Shown piece by piece: positions 49,665-58,180 of a DNA stretch of 64,000 nt (position 1 is the first letter of the stretch; each line of letters starts with the position of its first letter). This stretch comes from Lachnospiraceae bacterium UBA3273 (GTDB lineage: Bacteria > Bacillota > Clostridia > Lachnospirales > Lachnospiraceae). A program made the position numbers and the translations under genes. Location of the stretch: contig DEUB01000055.1 in the NCBI GenBank assembly GCA_002362385.1, forward strand, positions 67,538 to 131,537. Reading direction: 5' to 3'. Below the pieces are notes generated by a model. That model was not told where the DNA came from. It saw nothing but the letters and a program-made list of their open reading frames with translations, and did not search any database.

Positions 49665-51353
49665 ATGGAATATATTGCTTTTTTGGCGGTAATCATTTTG
49701 ATCGTCGGGGTCATTATGCTGACCGGCATCATGGAAGAGCGAAAATCAAAAGAGATGCTCCGTGAAAAGCTGAAAAAGCAGTACGGACAGTACTCGGAAA
49801 AAAAATATGCGGACGGGAGAATGGAAAGCATTGTGTCCGCAGTTCAATATGGAGGAAATGCAAAGGATAAATTTGTGATCGATGACATTACCTGGAACGA
49901 CCTGGAAATGGACAGGCTCTTTAAAGCTATCGACTACACACGTTCGGCGGCGGGAGAGGAAGCCCTTTACAGATGGCTGCGTATGCCGGTATTTGACGAA
50001 GAAGTATTGAACCGTAGGGAAAAGCATTTCCGATTTTTTGAAGAACATGAAAAAGACAGGCTGGATTACATGCTCTTTATGGGCGATGTGGGCAGAACGG
50101 GAAAATATTCCGTATATGATTACCTGGATTATCTGGACGCCTTAAAGGAAAACAACTGCCTTTTGACAAAGCTCATAGACGTTTCCTTGATCATAAGCCT
50201 CATACTGGGACTGGCGGTCAACGCTTACTTTTTCATTCCCTTTGCCGTCATGCTGGCTTATCATTGCTTAAGCTATACAAAGCAGAAAAAGGAAATTGAG
50301 CCTTACCTGACTACCTTTTCCTATTTTATCAGGATACTGGACAGCGTTAAAAACTTTGACGGAATGTCTAAGGAATTTAAAGAGGAGTTCAAAGCGGAGC
50401 TGGAAGGGATAAAAAAGGACAAGGCGGAGTTTGCCTCCTTTAAAAGACTGTCCTTTCTGGCCATGGACAACAATATCGGCACGGTTTCTACGGAACTTGG
50501 CAGGCTGATCTTAGCTTACCTGAATCTTATTTTCCATCTGGATCTGATAAAGCTCTATTCCATGCTCCATGTGGTTAAGGAAAAGAAGGCGGTTCTTATC
50601 GACCTGCTGCTGGGAATGGGAGAAATGGAAGCCTGCATCAGCGTGGTCTATGCCAGGGCGGCTTTTGATGAATATACGGCGCCTTGTTTTGTTGAAAAAA
50701 AAGAAAATGGCAGGAACCTCTATGAAGCGGAAGATCTGTTTCATCCTTTGATCGAACAGCCGGTAAAAAATTCTCTGTGCCAGAGAAGGGGAATGCTCTT
50801 GACCGGCTCCAATGCTTCCGGCAAATCCACCTTTTTAAAAGCGGTTGCCATAAACGCATTGTTAGCCCAGACCATTCACACGGTATGTGCAAAGAAATAC
50901 AGGAGCAATTATTTCCGCATTTACTCCTCCATGGCTCTTCGGGACAGCCTTTTGCAGGGAGAAAGCTATTTTATCGTGGAGATAAAATCCTTAAAAAGGA
51001 TTTTTGACGGAGTGGAGGAAGGCGGCGTTCCCGTCCTGTGTACCATAGACGAAGTGCTAAGGGGCACCAATACGGCGGAGCGGATCGGAGCCAGCACGGA
51101 GCTTTTGAAGGAGCTTGCAAGGAAAGGAGCCTTGTGCTTTGCGGCAACCCATGACCTGGAGTTGACCACCCTGTTGGAAGGAGAACTGGATAACTATCAT
51201 TTTGAGGAAATGGTCGAGGGAACGGATATCGCATTTCCCTATCTGCTCACAAAAGGAGGAGCAAAAGGGAGAAATGCCATTAAGCTGTTAAAGGCGTTTG
51301 GATTTGACGAAGAACTGGTAGAAAAGGCGGAAAAGCTGGCAGGAGGATTTTAA
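49665..51353 (+). CDS. Membrane-anchored MutS-like ATPase
   Basis: 562 aa. It has one N-terminal helix (4-22) and a central hydrophobic pair (about 167-205), features absent from classic MutS. The C-terminal ATPase is clear: Walker A 'LTGSNASGKSTFLKAVAINALLAQ', 'SSMALRDSLLQGESYF', Walker B 'VLCTIDEVLRGTNTAERI', and 'LCFAATHDLEL'. The mismatch-recognition domain I is missing. Family members occur across Clostridia with unknown function; a role in DNA mismatch repair should not be assumed. Its stop is followed directly by the rnhA start. Confidence 0.88.
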   Translation: MEYIAFLAVIILIVGVIMLTGIMEERKSKEMLREKLKKQYGQYSEKKYADGRMESIVSAVQYGGNAKDKFVIDDITWNDLEMDRLFKAIDYTRSAAGEEALYRWLRMPVFDEEVLNRREKHFRFFEEHEKDRLDYMLFMGDVGRTGKYSVYDYLDYLDALKENNCLLTKLIDVSLIISLILGLAVNAYFFIPFAVMLAYHCLSYTKQKKEIEPYLTTFSYFIRILDSVKNFDGMSKEFKEEFKAELEGIKKDKAEFASFKRLSFLAMDNNIGTVSTELGRLILAYLNLIFHLDLIKLYSMLHVVKEKKAVLIDLLLGMGEMEACISVVYARAAFDEYTAPCFVEKKENGRNLYEAEDLFHPLIEQPVKNSLCQRRGMLLTGSNASGKSTFLKAVAINALLAQTIHTVCAKKYRSNYFRIYSSMALRDSLLQGESYFIVEIKSLKRIFDGVEEGGVPVLCTIDEVLRGTNTAERIGASTELLKELARKGALCFAATHDLELTTLLEGELDNYHFEEMVEGTDIAFPYLLTKGGAKGRNAIKLLKAFGFDEELVEKAEKLAGGF

Positions 51354-51839
51354 GTGAAGGTAAGTATTTATACGGACGGTTCCGCAAGGGGCAATCCGGA
51401 CGGACCGGGAGGCTACGGGACAGTTTTACAGTATGTGGATGCAAAAGGCGTGCTTCACGAGCGGGAGCTGTCGGCAGGTTATAAAAAGACGACCAATAAC
51501 AGGATGGAGCTGATGGCGGTCATTGCGGGGCTGGAAGCTTTAAACCGTCCCTGTCAGGTGGAACTGTATTCGGATTCCAAATATGTGATCGATGCTTTTG
51601 AAAAGAACTGGGTGGATTCCTGGCTTAAAAACGGATGGAAGAACAGCCAGAAAAAGCCGGTAAAAAATATCGATCTGTGGAAGAGGCTTTTAGAGGCTAA
51701 AAATAAACATCAGGTACATTTTAACTGGGTAAAGGGACATGCCGGACATCCGGAAAACGAAAGGTGCGATAAGCTGGCCACGTCTGCGGCGGACGGCGGA
51801 AACTTACTTGACGATTGTCCCGGGACGGTGTATGATTGA
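51354..51839 (+). CDS. rnhA: Ribonuclease HI
   Basis: 161-aa type 1 RNase H degrading RNA in RNA-DNA hybrids. Catalytic residues are in 'VSIYTDGSARGNPDGPGGYG' (Asp), 'NNRMELMAVIAGLEAL' (Glu), 'ELYSDSKYVIDAF' (Asp) and 'FNWVKGHAGHPENERCDKLA' (His/Asp). It starts at GTG 51354 immediately after the mutS-like stop. With rnhB at 23282 the cell has both RNase H types. Confidence 0.96.
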   Translation: MKVSIYTDGSARGNPDGPGGYGTVLQYVDAKGVLHERELSAGYKKTTNNRMELMAVIAGLEALNRPCQVELYSDSKYVIDAFEKNWVDSWLKNGWKNSQKKPVKNIDLWKRLLEAKNKHQVHFNWVKGHAGHPENERCDKLATSAADGGNLLDDCPGTVYD

Positions 51840-51882
51840 CCCATAGGCGGATTTAGAACGAAACAGGAAAGGAAGGCTCCAA

Positions 51883-52062
51883 ATGAATAATTTTATATTG
51901 TTTTTAAACTCCTTTTTATCCTATTTATTGTTGTTTGCGATTATCGTAGTAGTTGCCGGAATCGCCATGTTTATCGGCATCAAAATGCGGAAAAAGAAAA
52001 ATGCAGAAGAGCAGGCGGCAGCATCCGGCGAAGATAAGATAGAAGAGGCAATAACCCAATAA
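51883..52062 (+). CDS. Small single-pass membrane protein, 59 aa
   Basis: MNNFILFLNSFLSYL start, then a hydrophobic segment (about residues 4-33, rich in Leu, Ile, Val), a basic stop-transfer motif K-M-R-K-K-K-N, and an acidic Ala/Glu-rich tail ending in I-T-Q. GGAAGG is 6 bases before the ATG and a strong terminator follows 9 bp after the stop. Predicted topology: N-out, C-in. No family is recognised, but SD, composition and terminator support a real gene. Confidence 0.75.
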   Translation: MNNFILFLNSFLSYLLLFAIIVVVAGIAMFIGIKMRKKKNAEEQAAASGEDKIEEAITQ

Positions 52063-52070
52063 AGCGATAA

Positions 52071-52096
52071 AAAGATGCCGGAAGGCATCTTTTTTA
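52071..52096 (+). terminator. Terminator after the small membrane protein
   Basis: AAGATGCC (52072-52079) pairs with GGCATCTT (52084-52091) around a GGAA loop, followed by Ts. Confidence 0.9.
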
Positions 52097-52117
52097 CTTT
52101 GCATAAGGGCATGGCCG

Positions 52118-52140
52118 TTTATAAAAGGACCTTTTATAAA
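52118..52140. promoter_or_regulatory. 23-bp perfect palindrome, operator candidate
   Basis: Arm TTTATAAAAGG (52118-52128), one central A, and the exact complement (52130-52140), about 60 bp upstream of the HAD gene. TTGCAT (52099-52104) lies 15 bp from the TATAAA inside the palindrome, so a promoter may overlap it. The WYL regulator of the same operon could be the binding protein. Confidence 0.55.
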
Positions 52141-52202
52141 AGCGTAAGGCGGACAGTCGCACTTTACGGGCCGGATGTCTGGCGGAACAAAAGGAGAGGA
52201 TC

Positions 52203-52997
52203 ATGAATAAAAACAAAAGATACGACGTTCTTTTATGGGATGTTGACGGCACTCTTTTAAATTTCCTGAAATCCGAGCATTTTGCTTTGACGGATACCTT
52301 GAGCAAATACGGACTGCCTGCCACGGATGAGATCGTTAAGGTCTATTCGGGGATCAATAGGAAGTGCTGGGAAAAGCTGGAGCGGGGAGAGGTTACAAAA
52401 TCCTGGGTGCTGGTGCACCGGTTTGAGGAATTGTTTGAATACCTCCATGTGACGGATGTGGATGTAAAGGCATTTCAGCAGCATTACCAGTATATGCTGG
52501 GAAGCGTTTTCTATTTTCAGGATGATTCCAAAGAGCTTTTAGAGAAGCTTAAAAAGGATTTCAAACAGTATATCGTGACAAACGGTGTGGAGGATACCCA
52601 GAGGAGGAAGTTAAAGCTTTCGGGTATCACGGACCTGGTAGACGATATTTTTATTTCCGAATGCATTGGCTATGAAAAGCCCAATCCTATGTTCTTTGAA
52701 GGCTGCATGAAGGGGATAGAAAAGGATTTGGGCACCGTTCCTTCAAAGGACCGCATATTGATTATAGGAGATTCTTTGACCAGCGACATGAAGGGCGGTA
52801 ATCAGTTCGGAATCCGTTGCTGCTATTACAAAAAAGATGGAGAAACGAAAACGGAAAGCGGCAAAGAGACGCCGGGCGTTTATGGGAATACAGCAGAAAG
52901 CGAAACAGAAATTGACGGAATAAAGCTTGATTACCGGATCGGAAACTTATGGGAGGTGGAACAAATCTTATGGCAAAATCCTCAAACCAGAAATTAA
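52203..52997 (+). CDS. HAD superfamily hydrolase, YjjG-like
   Basis: 264 aa. Motif I 'VLLWDVDGTLLNF' (nucleophile and acid Asp), motif II 'YIVTNGVEDTQ', motif III/IV 'ECIGYEKPNPMFFEGCM' and 'ILIIGDSLTSDMKGGNQFGI'. The helical cap resembles YjjG nucleotidases that act on dUMP and analogues. The C-terminus carries a polar insert (about 215-245). AGGAGAGG precedes the ATG. It overlaps the WYL gene by 28 bp. Substrate is inferred only. Confidence 0.88.
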   Translation: MNKNKRYDVLLWDVDGTLLNFLKSEHFALTDTLSKYGLPATDEIVKVYSGINRKCWEKLERGEVTKSWVLVHRFEELFEYLHVTDVDVKAFQQHYQYMLGSVFYFQDDSKELLEKLKKDFKQYIVTNGVEDTQRRKLKLSGITDLVDDIFISECIGYEKPNPMFFEGCMKGIEKDLGTVPSKDRILIIGDSLTSDMKGGNQFGIRCCYYKKDGETKTESGKETPGVYGNTAESETEIDGIKLDYRIGNLWEVEQILWQNPQTRN

Positions 52998-53974
52998 AGC
53001 AATTATATTTGTTAAAAATTTTATCTGAATATACCGATGAAACCCATGCCATGACCACAAGGGAACTGATAGAAAAGCTGGCGGAATACGACGTGAATGC
53101 GGAGAGGAAAAGCATTTACAGCGATATCGAGGCTTTAAATACCATGGGCTATGATATTTTAAATGATAAAAGCCACGATCATTACGGCTATTATATGGCG
53201 TCAAGGGATTTTGAAATGCCGGAGCTTAAGCTTTTGGTGGATGCGGTTCAGTCTTCCAGGTTCATTACGGAAAAAAAGTCAAGGGAATTGATTGGAAAGC
53301 TGGAAAAGCTCTGCAGCAAATATGACGCGGGAAAGCTGCAGCGTCAGGTGTATGTTTCGGACAGGCTTAAGGCCGAGAATGAAAGCATTTACTACAATAT
53401 TGACGGAATCCACGAGGGGATCCAAAGAAACAGGCAGATCTCCTTCCGGTATTACGAATGGGATCCCGACAAAAAAATGCGGTTTAAAAAAGACGGACAG
53501 AGATATTTGGTCAGCCCTCATATGCTGATCTGGAATGACGCCAATTACTACCTGGTGGCATATGAAGAGGAAAGCGGCATGATAAAACACTTCAGGGTGG
53601 ATAAAATGGTAGAGCTTTCCGTTGAAGACGCGGAAAGACAGGGAAAGGAAATATGCCGGGATTTTTCCCCTACCATGTATTCCAGGAAGAGCTTCCAGAT
53701 GTTTGGGGGAGAAGAGGTAACCGTAACCATGCTTTGCGAAGAAAGCGTGGTGGGCGTTATGATTGACCGGTTCGGTAAAGAGGTTTCCGTGCGGCAGATA
53801 AAGCCGGGGCAATTCCAGGTCCGGACTGAAATTGCCGTAAGCCCGCCCTTTTTCGGCTGGCTGGCAGGCATGGGCGGAAAAGTAAAGATCATTGCGCCTA
53901 ACGAGGTGGCGCAGGAAGCCAAAAACCATTTAAAAGCGGTTTTGGAGCAATGGGATGAGAAAGAGGAGAAATAA
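52970..53974 (+). CDS. WYL-domain transcriptional regulator
   Basis: 334 aa. N-terminal winged helix 'KLKQLYLLKILSEYTDETHAMTTRELIEKLAEYDVNAERKSIYSDIEALNTMGYDI' (about 8-65), a WYL domain (about 140-220: 'ISFRYYEWDPDKKMRFKKDGQRYLVSPHMLIWNDANYYLVAYEE'), and the C-terminal WCX extension. WYL proteins sense small nucleic-acid-related or other ligands, and several control DNA-damage or phage-defence genes. Start ATG 52970 has GGGAGGTGG 10 bases upstream; the shorter overlap with HAD also favours it. The target may be its own operon through the palindrome at 52118-52140. Confidence 0.92.
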   Translation: MAKSSNQKLKQLYLLKILSEYTDETHAMTTRELIEKLAEYDVNAERKSIYSDIEALNTMGYDILNDKSHDHYGYYMASRDFEMPELKLLVDAVQSSRFITEKKSRELIGKLEKLCSKYDAGKLQRQVYVSDRLKAENESIYYNIDGIHEGIQRNRQISFRYYEWDPDKKMRFKKDGQRYLVSPHMLIWNDANYYLVAYEEESGMIKHFRVDKMVELSVEDAERQGKEICRDFSPTMYSRKSFQMFGGEEVTVTMLCEESVVGVMIDRFGKEVSVRQIKPGQFQVRTEIAVSPPFFGWLAGMGGKVKIIAPNEVAQEAKNHLKAVLEQWDEKEEK

Positions 53975-53978
53975 AGGC

Positions 53979-55139
53979 ATGGAATTTGCGGACAGAATGA
54001 AGGGTTACGAGGAAGGGATCTTCCAGGTATTGAATGAAATGCGCCTGAATAAAGAAAAGGCAGGGGAAAAGGTATACAATTTTTCGGTAGGAACGCCTGA
54101 CTTCCATCCTGCGGAGCACATAGTAAAGGCGGTGGCAGACGCGGCCTTAAAACCGGAAAATTACAAATATTCCCTGGGAGATATGAGGGAATTGACGGAG
54201 GCGGTCATAGACAGATATAAGAAGAGATACGACGTCTGTCTGTCAGAGAAGGAGGTCACTTCCGTTTATGGCTCTCAGGAAGGGATCGCCCATATATGCT
54301 TTGCGCTTTGCAATCCGGGAGATGTTGTGCTGGTGCCGAATCCCGGCTATCCGGTGTTTACCTTCGGACCGTCTTTGGCAGGAGTCGAAATAAGAACCTA
54401 TGATCTGATAGAAGAAAAGGGATATCTGCCGGACCTGTCCGCCATCGATGAGGAAACGGCAAAGGCGGCCAAATGCATTCTGGTCTCTTATCCTTTAAAT
54501 CCGGTATGTAAATGTGCGCCTCCTTCCTTTTATGAAGAGCTGATCGCCTGGGCCGAGAAAAACAGTATCGTCGTCATCCATGACAACGCTTATTCCGATA
54601 TTGTTTACGACCAAAAAAAGGGCCGCTCCTTCTTGTCCTATGAAGGTGCAAAGAAAGTGGGAGTGGAATTTTACTCCCTGTCAAAATCCTATAATTATAC
54701 GGGAGCCAGAATGGCCTTTCTTGCAGGGAATGAAGAGATCGTACAGACGTTTAAACGTTTAAGGAGCCAGATCGATTACGGAACCTTTTATCCGGTGCAG
54801 TTCGGAGCCATTGCGGCGCTTACGGGGCCGGATGACTGTGTAAAGGAGCAGTGCGTAAAATACGAAGAAAGACGGAACGCTTTATGCGACGGCTTTACCC
54901 GGGCAGGCTGGAAATTTGACAGAAGCGAAGGCACGATGTTTGCATGGGCAAGGATCCCGGAGGGATTTTCGGACGATGTTGCTTTTGTAAAGGAACTGTT
55001 TGAAAAGACGGGAGTTCTTTGTACGCCGGGCAGCAGCTTCGGGACCCTGGGGAAGGATCATGTCCGTTTTGCCCTTGTCCTGCCGGTGGAGACTATAGAA
55101 GAGGCGGTAAAGGCTGTGGAAGGCTGCGGCATATTGTAG
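53979..55139 (+). CDS. PLP-dependent class I/II aminotransferase
   Basis: 386 aa, fold type I. 'VYNFSVGTPDFHPAEHIVKAVADA', 'YSLGDMRELTEAVIDRYKKRY', 'SYPLNPVCKCAPPSFYEELIAWAEKNSIVVIHDNAYSDIVYD' (cofactor Asp and Tyr) and 'SLSKSYNYTGARMAFLAG', where the Lys binds PLP. The pattern is closest to LL-diaminopimelate/alanine-type aminotransferases; substrate not fixed. Start ATG 53979 follows GAGGAGA at 9 bases; ATG 53955 is possible. It is the last gene of the HAD-WYL run. Confidence 0.9.
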   Translation: MEFADRMKGYEEGIFQVLNEMRLNKEKAGEKVYNFSVGTPDFHPAEHIVKAVADAALKPENYKYSLGDMRELTEAVIDRYKKRYDVCLSEKEVTSVYGSQEGIAHICFALCNPGDVVLVPNPGYPVFTFGPSLAGVEIRTYDLIEEKGYLPDLSAIDEETAKAAKCILVSYPLNPVCKCAPPSFYEELIAWAEKNSIVVIHDNAYSDIVYDQKKGRSFLSYEGAKKVGVEFYSLSKSYNYTGARMAFLAGNEEIVQTFKRLRSQIDYGTFYPVQFGAIAALTGPDDCVKEQCVKYEERRNALCDGFTRAGWKFDRSEGTMFAWARIPEGFSDDVAFVKELFEKTGVLCTPGSSFGTLGKDHVRFALVLPVETIEEAVKAVEGCGIL

Positions 55140-55240
55140 TATATTGCGGGAAGAGAGAGCGTATGGAAACAGATCAAGGATTCTGTCTCAGACAACAAAA
55201 ACCCGTACAGATCGGTCAATGCGGACGGGGCAATATGAAA

Positions 55241-55274
55241 CGTGGTAATTATTCACAAAATTACCACGTTTTTT
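55241..55274 (+). terminator. Terminator after the aminotransferase
   Basis: CGTGGTAATT (55241-55250) pairs with AATTACCACG (55259-55268) over an 8-nt loop, followed by T6. Confidence 0.9.
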
Positions 55275-55301
55275 ATGTGAAAATTGCAGGATAAGCTTTT
55301 G

Positions 55302-55330
55302 TTGACAGAGGCAGAAACTTTAGCTATACT
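55302..55330 (+). promoter_or_regulatory. nrdDG promoter
   Basis: TTGACA at 55302-55307, 17-bp spacer, TATACT at 55325-55330. Confidence 0.9.
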
Positions 55331-55340
55331 TGAAATCACA

Positions 55341-55388
55341 CCACAATATCTTGTGCTTGTTTACATAACACAACACATTTTATTGCTG
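55341..55388. promoter_or_regulatory. Tandem NrdR boxes
   Basis: Box 1, 55341-55356 (CCACAATATCTTGTGC), matches the NrdR consensus acaCwAtATaTwGtgt at about 13 of 16 positions. Box 2, 55373-55388 (ACACATTTTATTGCTG), is a weaker match (about 11 of 16). They begin 32 bp apart, three helical turns, the usual NrdR spacing. They lie just downstream of the -10, so binding of ATP/dATP-loaded NrdR should block transcription of nrdDG. Confidence 0.75.
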
Positions 55389-55432
55389 GTCTTGTTTTTT
55401 GGAGTAGTGTAAAGAGAGGGAGGATGCTGTCT

Positions 55433-57619
55433 ATGTCCGAAGCAGTACAAAAGCAGAAAAAGAAAAAGGATTACGGGAAGGAATTCAAAACCAAAATTCC
55501 GGTAAAGGTCATTAAAAAAGATGGCAGCAAGGAAGCATTTAATGTGCAGAAGGTTATTGACGCGGTGGGAAAAAGCGCATACCGCGCGTTGACAAAGTTT
55601 ACGGATGAAGAAAAGAATCATATCTGTCAATATGTTGTAGATAAGGTCGACGAGCTGGGAGAGGAGGAAATTCCCATCCCTATTATGCATAATATTGTTG
55701 AAAGCGCCTTAGAACAGGTAAAGCCCGTGGTGGCAAAGAGCTATCGGGATTATCGCAATTACAAGCAGGATTTTGTCCGGATGATGGATGACGTATACAA
55801 AAAGAGCCAGTCCATTATGTATATCGGCGATAAGGAAAACGCCAATACGGACAGCGCCCTTGTATCCACAAAGAGAAGCCTTATTTTTAATCAGTTCAAT
55901 AAAGAACTGTATCAGAAGTTCTTTATGACTACGGAAGAGATCCAGGCCTGCAGGGACGGCTATATCTATGTGCATGATATGTCTGCAAGAAGGGATACCA
56001 TGAACTGCTGTCTTTTTGATGTGGCAAGCGTTTTGACCGGCGGATTTGAAATGGGAAATATATGGTATAACGAGCCAAAGACTTTAGACGTTGCCTTTGA
56101 TGTGATCGGGGATATCGTATTATCGGCGGCAAGCCAGCAGTATGGCGGTTTTACGGTCCCTGAGGTGGATAAGATCTTAGAGCCTTATGCGGAGAAATCC
56201 TACCGGAGGGATATCAAAAAATATCTGCGTCTGGGGATTGACAGGGAAACGGCGGAAGCAGAGGCTCTGGCAGATGTGAGCAAAGAATTTGAGCAGGGCT
56301 TCCAGGGCTGGGAATATAAATTCAATACCGTGGCCAGCAGCAGGGGAGATTATCCCTTTATCACGGTAACCGCAGGCATCGGTACGGGAAGGTTCGCCAA
56401 AATGGCTACGATCTCCATGCTGAATGTGCGCAGAAAGGGACAGGGGAAGAAGGAATGCAAAAAGCCCGTTCTTTTCCCCAAGATCGTATTTTTATATGAT
56501 GAAAACCTACACGGACCCGGAAAAGAGCTGGAAGACGTATTTGAAGCGGGCGTAAAATGTTCTTCCAAGACCATGTATCCGGATTGGTTAAGCCTTACGG
56601 GAAAGGGCTATATTGCCAGCATGTATAAGCAGTACGGTAAGGTAATATCCCCCATGGGCTGCAGGGCGTTTTTATCCCCCTGGTACGAAAGGGGCGGCAT
56701 GCATCCTGCCGACGATAAGGATGTGCCGGTATTTGTGGGAAGGTTCAATGTGGGGGCGGTATCCCTGCATCTGCCTATGATCCTGGCAAAATCCCGACAG
56801 GAAAATAAAGATTTTTATGAAGTGCTGGATTATTATCTGAATTTGATCAGGCAGCTCCATATCAGGACCTATGCCTATCTGGGAGAGATGCGCGCTTCCA
56901 CCAATCCCCTTGCCTACTGTGAAGGCGGATTTTTGGGAGGACATCTGCAGCTTCATGACAAGATCAAACCGATCTTGAAGGCGGCTACCGCATCCTTTGG
57001 CATTACGGCATTCAATGAGCTTCAGGAATTATATAACGGCAAATCCTTAGTGGAGGACGGCGCTTTTGCCCTGGAGGTTTTGGAGCATATCAACGCCAAG
57101 ATCAACGAGTTTAAAGAAGAAGACGGCAACCTCTATGCTATTTACGGAACGCCGGCTGAAAATCTGTGCGGTCTGCAGGTTAAGCAGTTCCGTGCAAAGT
57201 ACGGCATCATTGAAGGGGTTTCCGACAAGGAATATGTAAGCAACAGCTTCCACTGCCATGTATCCGAGGATATTACGCCTATTGAGAAGCAGGATTTAGA
57301 ATACCGCTTCTGGGAAATGGCAAACGGCGGCAAGATACAATATGTAAAATACCCCATTGATTACAATATGGAGGCCATCAAGACCCTGATCAGAAGGGCT
57401 ATGGATATGGGCTTTTACGAAGGCGTTAATATGTCCTTAGCCTATTGCGACGACTGCGGGCACCAGGAACTGGAAATGGACGTATGCCCTGTATGCGGCA
57501 GCAAGAATCTGACCAAGATCGACCGTATGAATGGTTATCTGGCTTATTCGAGAGTTCACGGAGACACAAGATTAAGCGATGCCAAGATGGCGGAAATTGC
57601 GGAAAGAAAGTCCATGTAG
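55433..57619 (+). CDS. nrdD: Anaerobic ribonucleoside-triphosphate reductase
   Basis: 728-aa glycyl-radical enzyme reducing NTPs to dNTPs without oxygen. N-terminal ATP-cone 'IPVKVIKKDGSKEAFNVQKVIDAVGKSAYRAL' (about 20-105), central barrel with 'DMSARRDTMNCCLFDVASVLTGGFEMGN', the C-terminal Zn site C-D-D-C ... C-P-V-C, and the glycyl-radical loop R-M-N-G-Y-L. I prefer ATG 55433, 9 bases after GGGAGG; ATG 55424 touches that site. Controlled by NrdR boxes; nrdG follows 13 bp downstream. Confidence 0.97.
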   Translation: MSEAVQKQKKKKDYGKEFKTKIPVKVIKKDGSKEAFNVQKVIDAVGKSAYRALTKFTDEEKNHICQYVVDKVDELGEEEIPIPIMHNIVESALEQVKPVVAKSYRDYRNYKQDFVRMMDDVYKKSQSIMYIGDKENANTDSALVSTKRSLIFNQFNKELYQKFFMTTEEIQACRDGYIYVHDMSARRDTMNCCLFDVASVLTGGFEMGNIWYNEPKTLDVAFDVIGDIVLSAASQQYGGFTVPEVDKILEPYAEKSYRRDIKKYLRLGIDRETAEAEALADVSKEFEQGFQGWEYKFNTVASSRGDYPFITVTAGIGTGRFAKMATISMLNVRRKGQGKKECKKPVLFPKIVFLYDENLHGPGKELEDVFEAGVKCSSKTMYPDWLSLTGKGYIASMYKQYGKVISPMGCRAFLSPWYERGGMHPADDKDVPVFVGRFNVGAVSLHLPMILAKSRQENKDFYEVLDYYLNLIRQLHIRTYAYLGEMRASTNPLAYCEGGFLGGHLQLHDKIKPILKAATASFGITAFNELQELYNGKSLVEDGAFALEVLEHINAKINEFKEEDGNLYAIYGTPAENLCGLQVKQFRAKYGIIEGVSDKEYVSNSFHCHVSEDITPIEKQDLEYRFWEMANGGKIQYVKYPIDYNMEAIKTLIRRAMDMGFYEGVNMSLAYCDDCGHQELEMDVCPVCGSKNLTKIDRMNGYLAYSRVHGDTRLSDAKMAEIAERKSM

Positions 57620-57632
57620 GGGGAAGTTCCAT

Positions 57633-58145
57633 ATGAGATATCACAATATAACAAAGGATGATATGTTAAACGGCGACGGCCTGCGGGTCGTGTTGTGGGT
57701 GGCGGGATGCTCCCATTGCTGTAAGGAGTGTCAGAATCCTATTACATGGGATCCCGACGGCGGACTGCCTTTTGACGAGGCGGCCAGGGAAGAAATCTTT
57801 GAACAGCTGGATAAACCCTATGTTTCGGGAATTACCTTTTCGGGAGGGGATCCTTTACATGCGGCAAACCGTCTGGATGTAAGAAACTTTATGAAAGAGA
57901 TAAAGGGCAGGTATCCTGATAAGACCATCTGGCTTTATACGGGAGATACATGGGAAAATATCCTGCATTATCCCGTCATGAAATATGTGGATGTCTGCGT
58001 GGACGGGGAATTTGTGGCAGAGCTTAAGGACAACAAGCTTTTGTGGAAGGGAAGCAGCAACCAGCGGGTCATTGACGTGCAAAAGACCCTTGCCCAGACG
58101 GATCCGTCCATACCGGTCCTGCATTGTCAGGATTATTCATCATAA
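57633..58145 (+). CDS. nrdG: Anaerobic ribonucleotide reductase activating protein
   Basis: 170-aa radical SAM activase that installs the glycyl radical on NrdD. The [4Fe-4S] motif is C-x3-C-x2-C in 'VAGCSHCCKECQNPITWDPDGG', followed by 'YVSGITFSGGDPLHAANRLDV', 'TIWLYTGDTWENI' and 'DVCVDGEFVAELKDNKLLWKGSSNQRVIDV'. Start ATG 57633 is 8 bases after AGGGGGA; the frame extends upstream into nrdD without a better site. Confidence 0.97.
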   Translation: MRYHNITKDDMLNGDGLRVVLWVAGCSHCCKECQNPITWDPDGGLPFDEAAREEIFEQLDKPYVSGITFSGGDPLHAANRLDVRNFMKEIKGRYPDKTIWLYTGDTWENILHYPVMKYVDVCVDGEFVAELKDNKLLWKGSSNQRVIDVQKTLAQTDPSIPVLHCQDYSS

Positions 58146-58180
58146 AACAGCCTAAAAAAAGATAAGGAAAAGAACAAAAA

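Noticed and set aside
53279..53929. 216-codon open frame on the minus strand
   Set aside because: Antisense to the WYL regulator, whose domains are unmistakable; no SD and no recognisable protein features.
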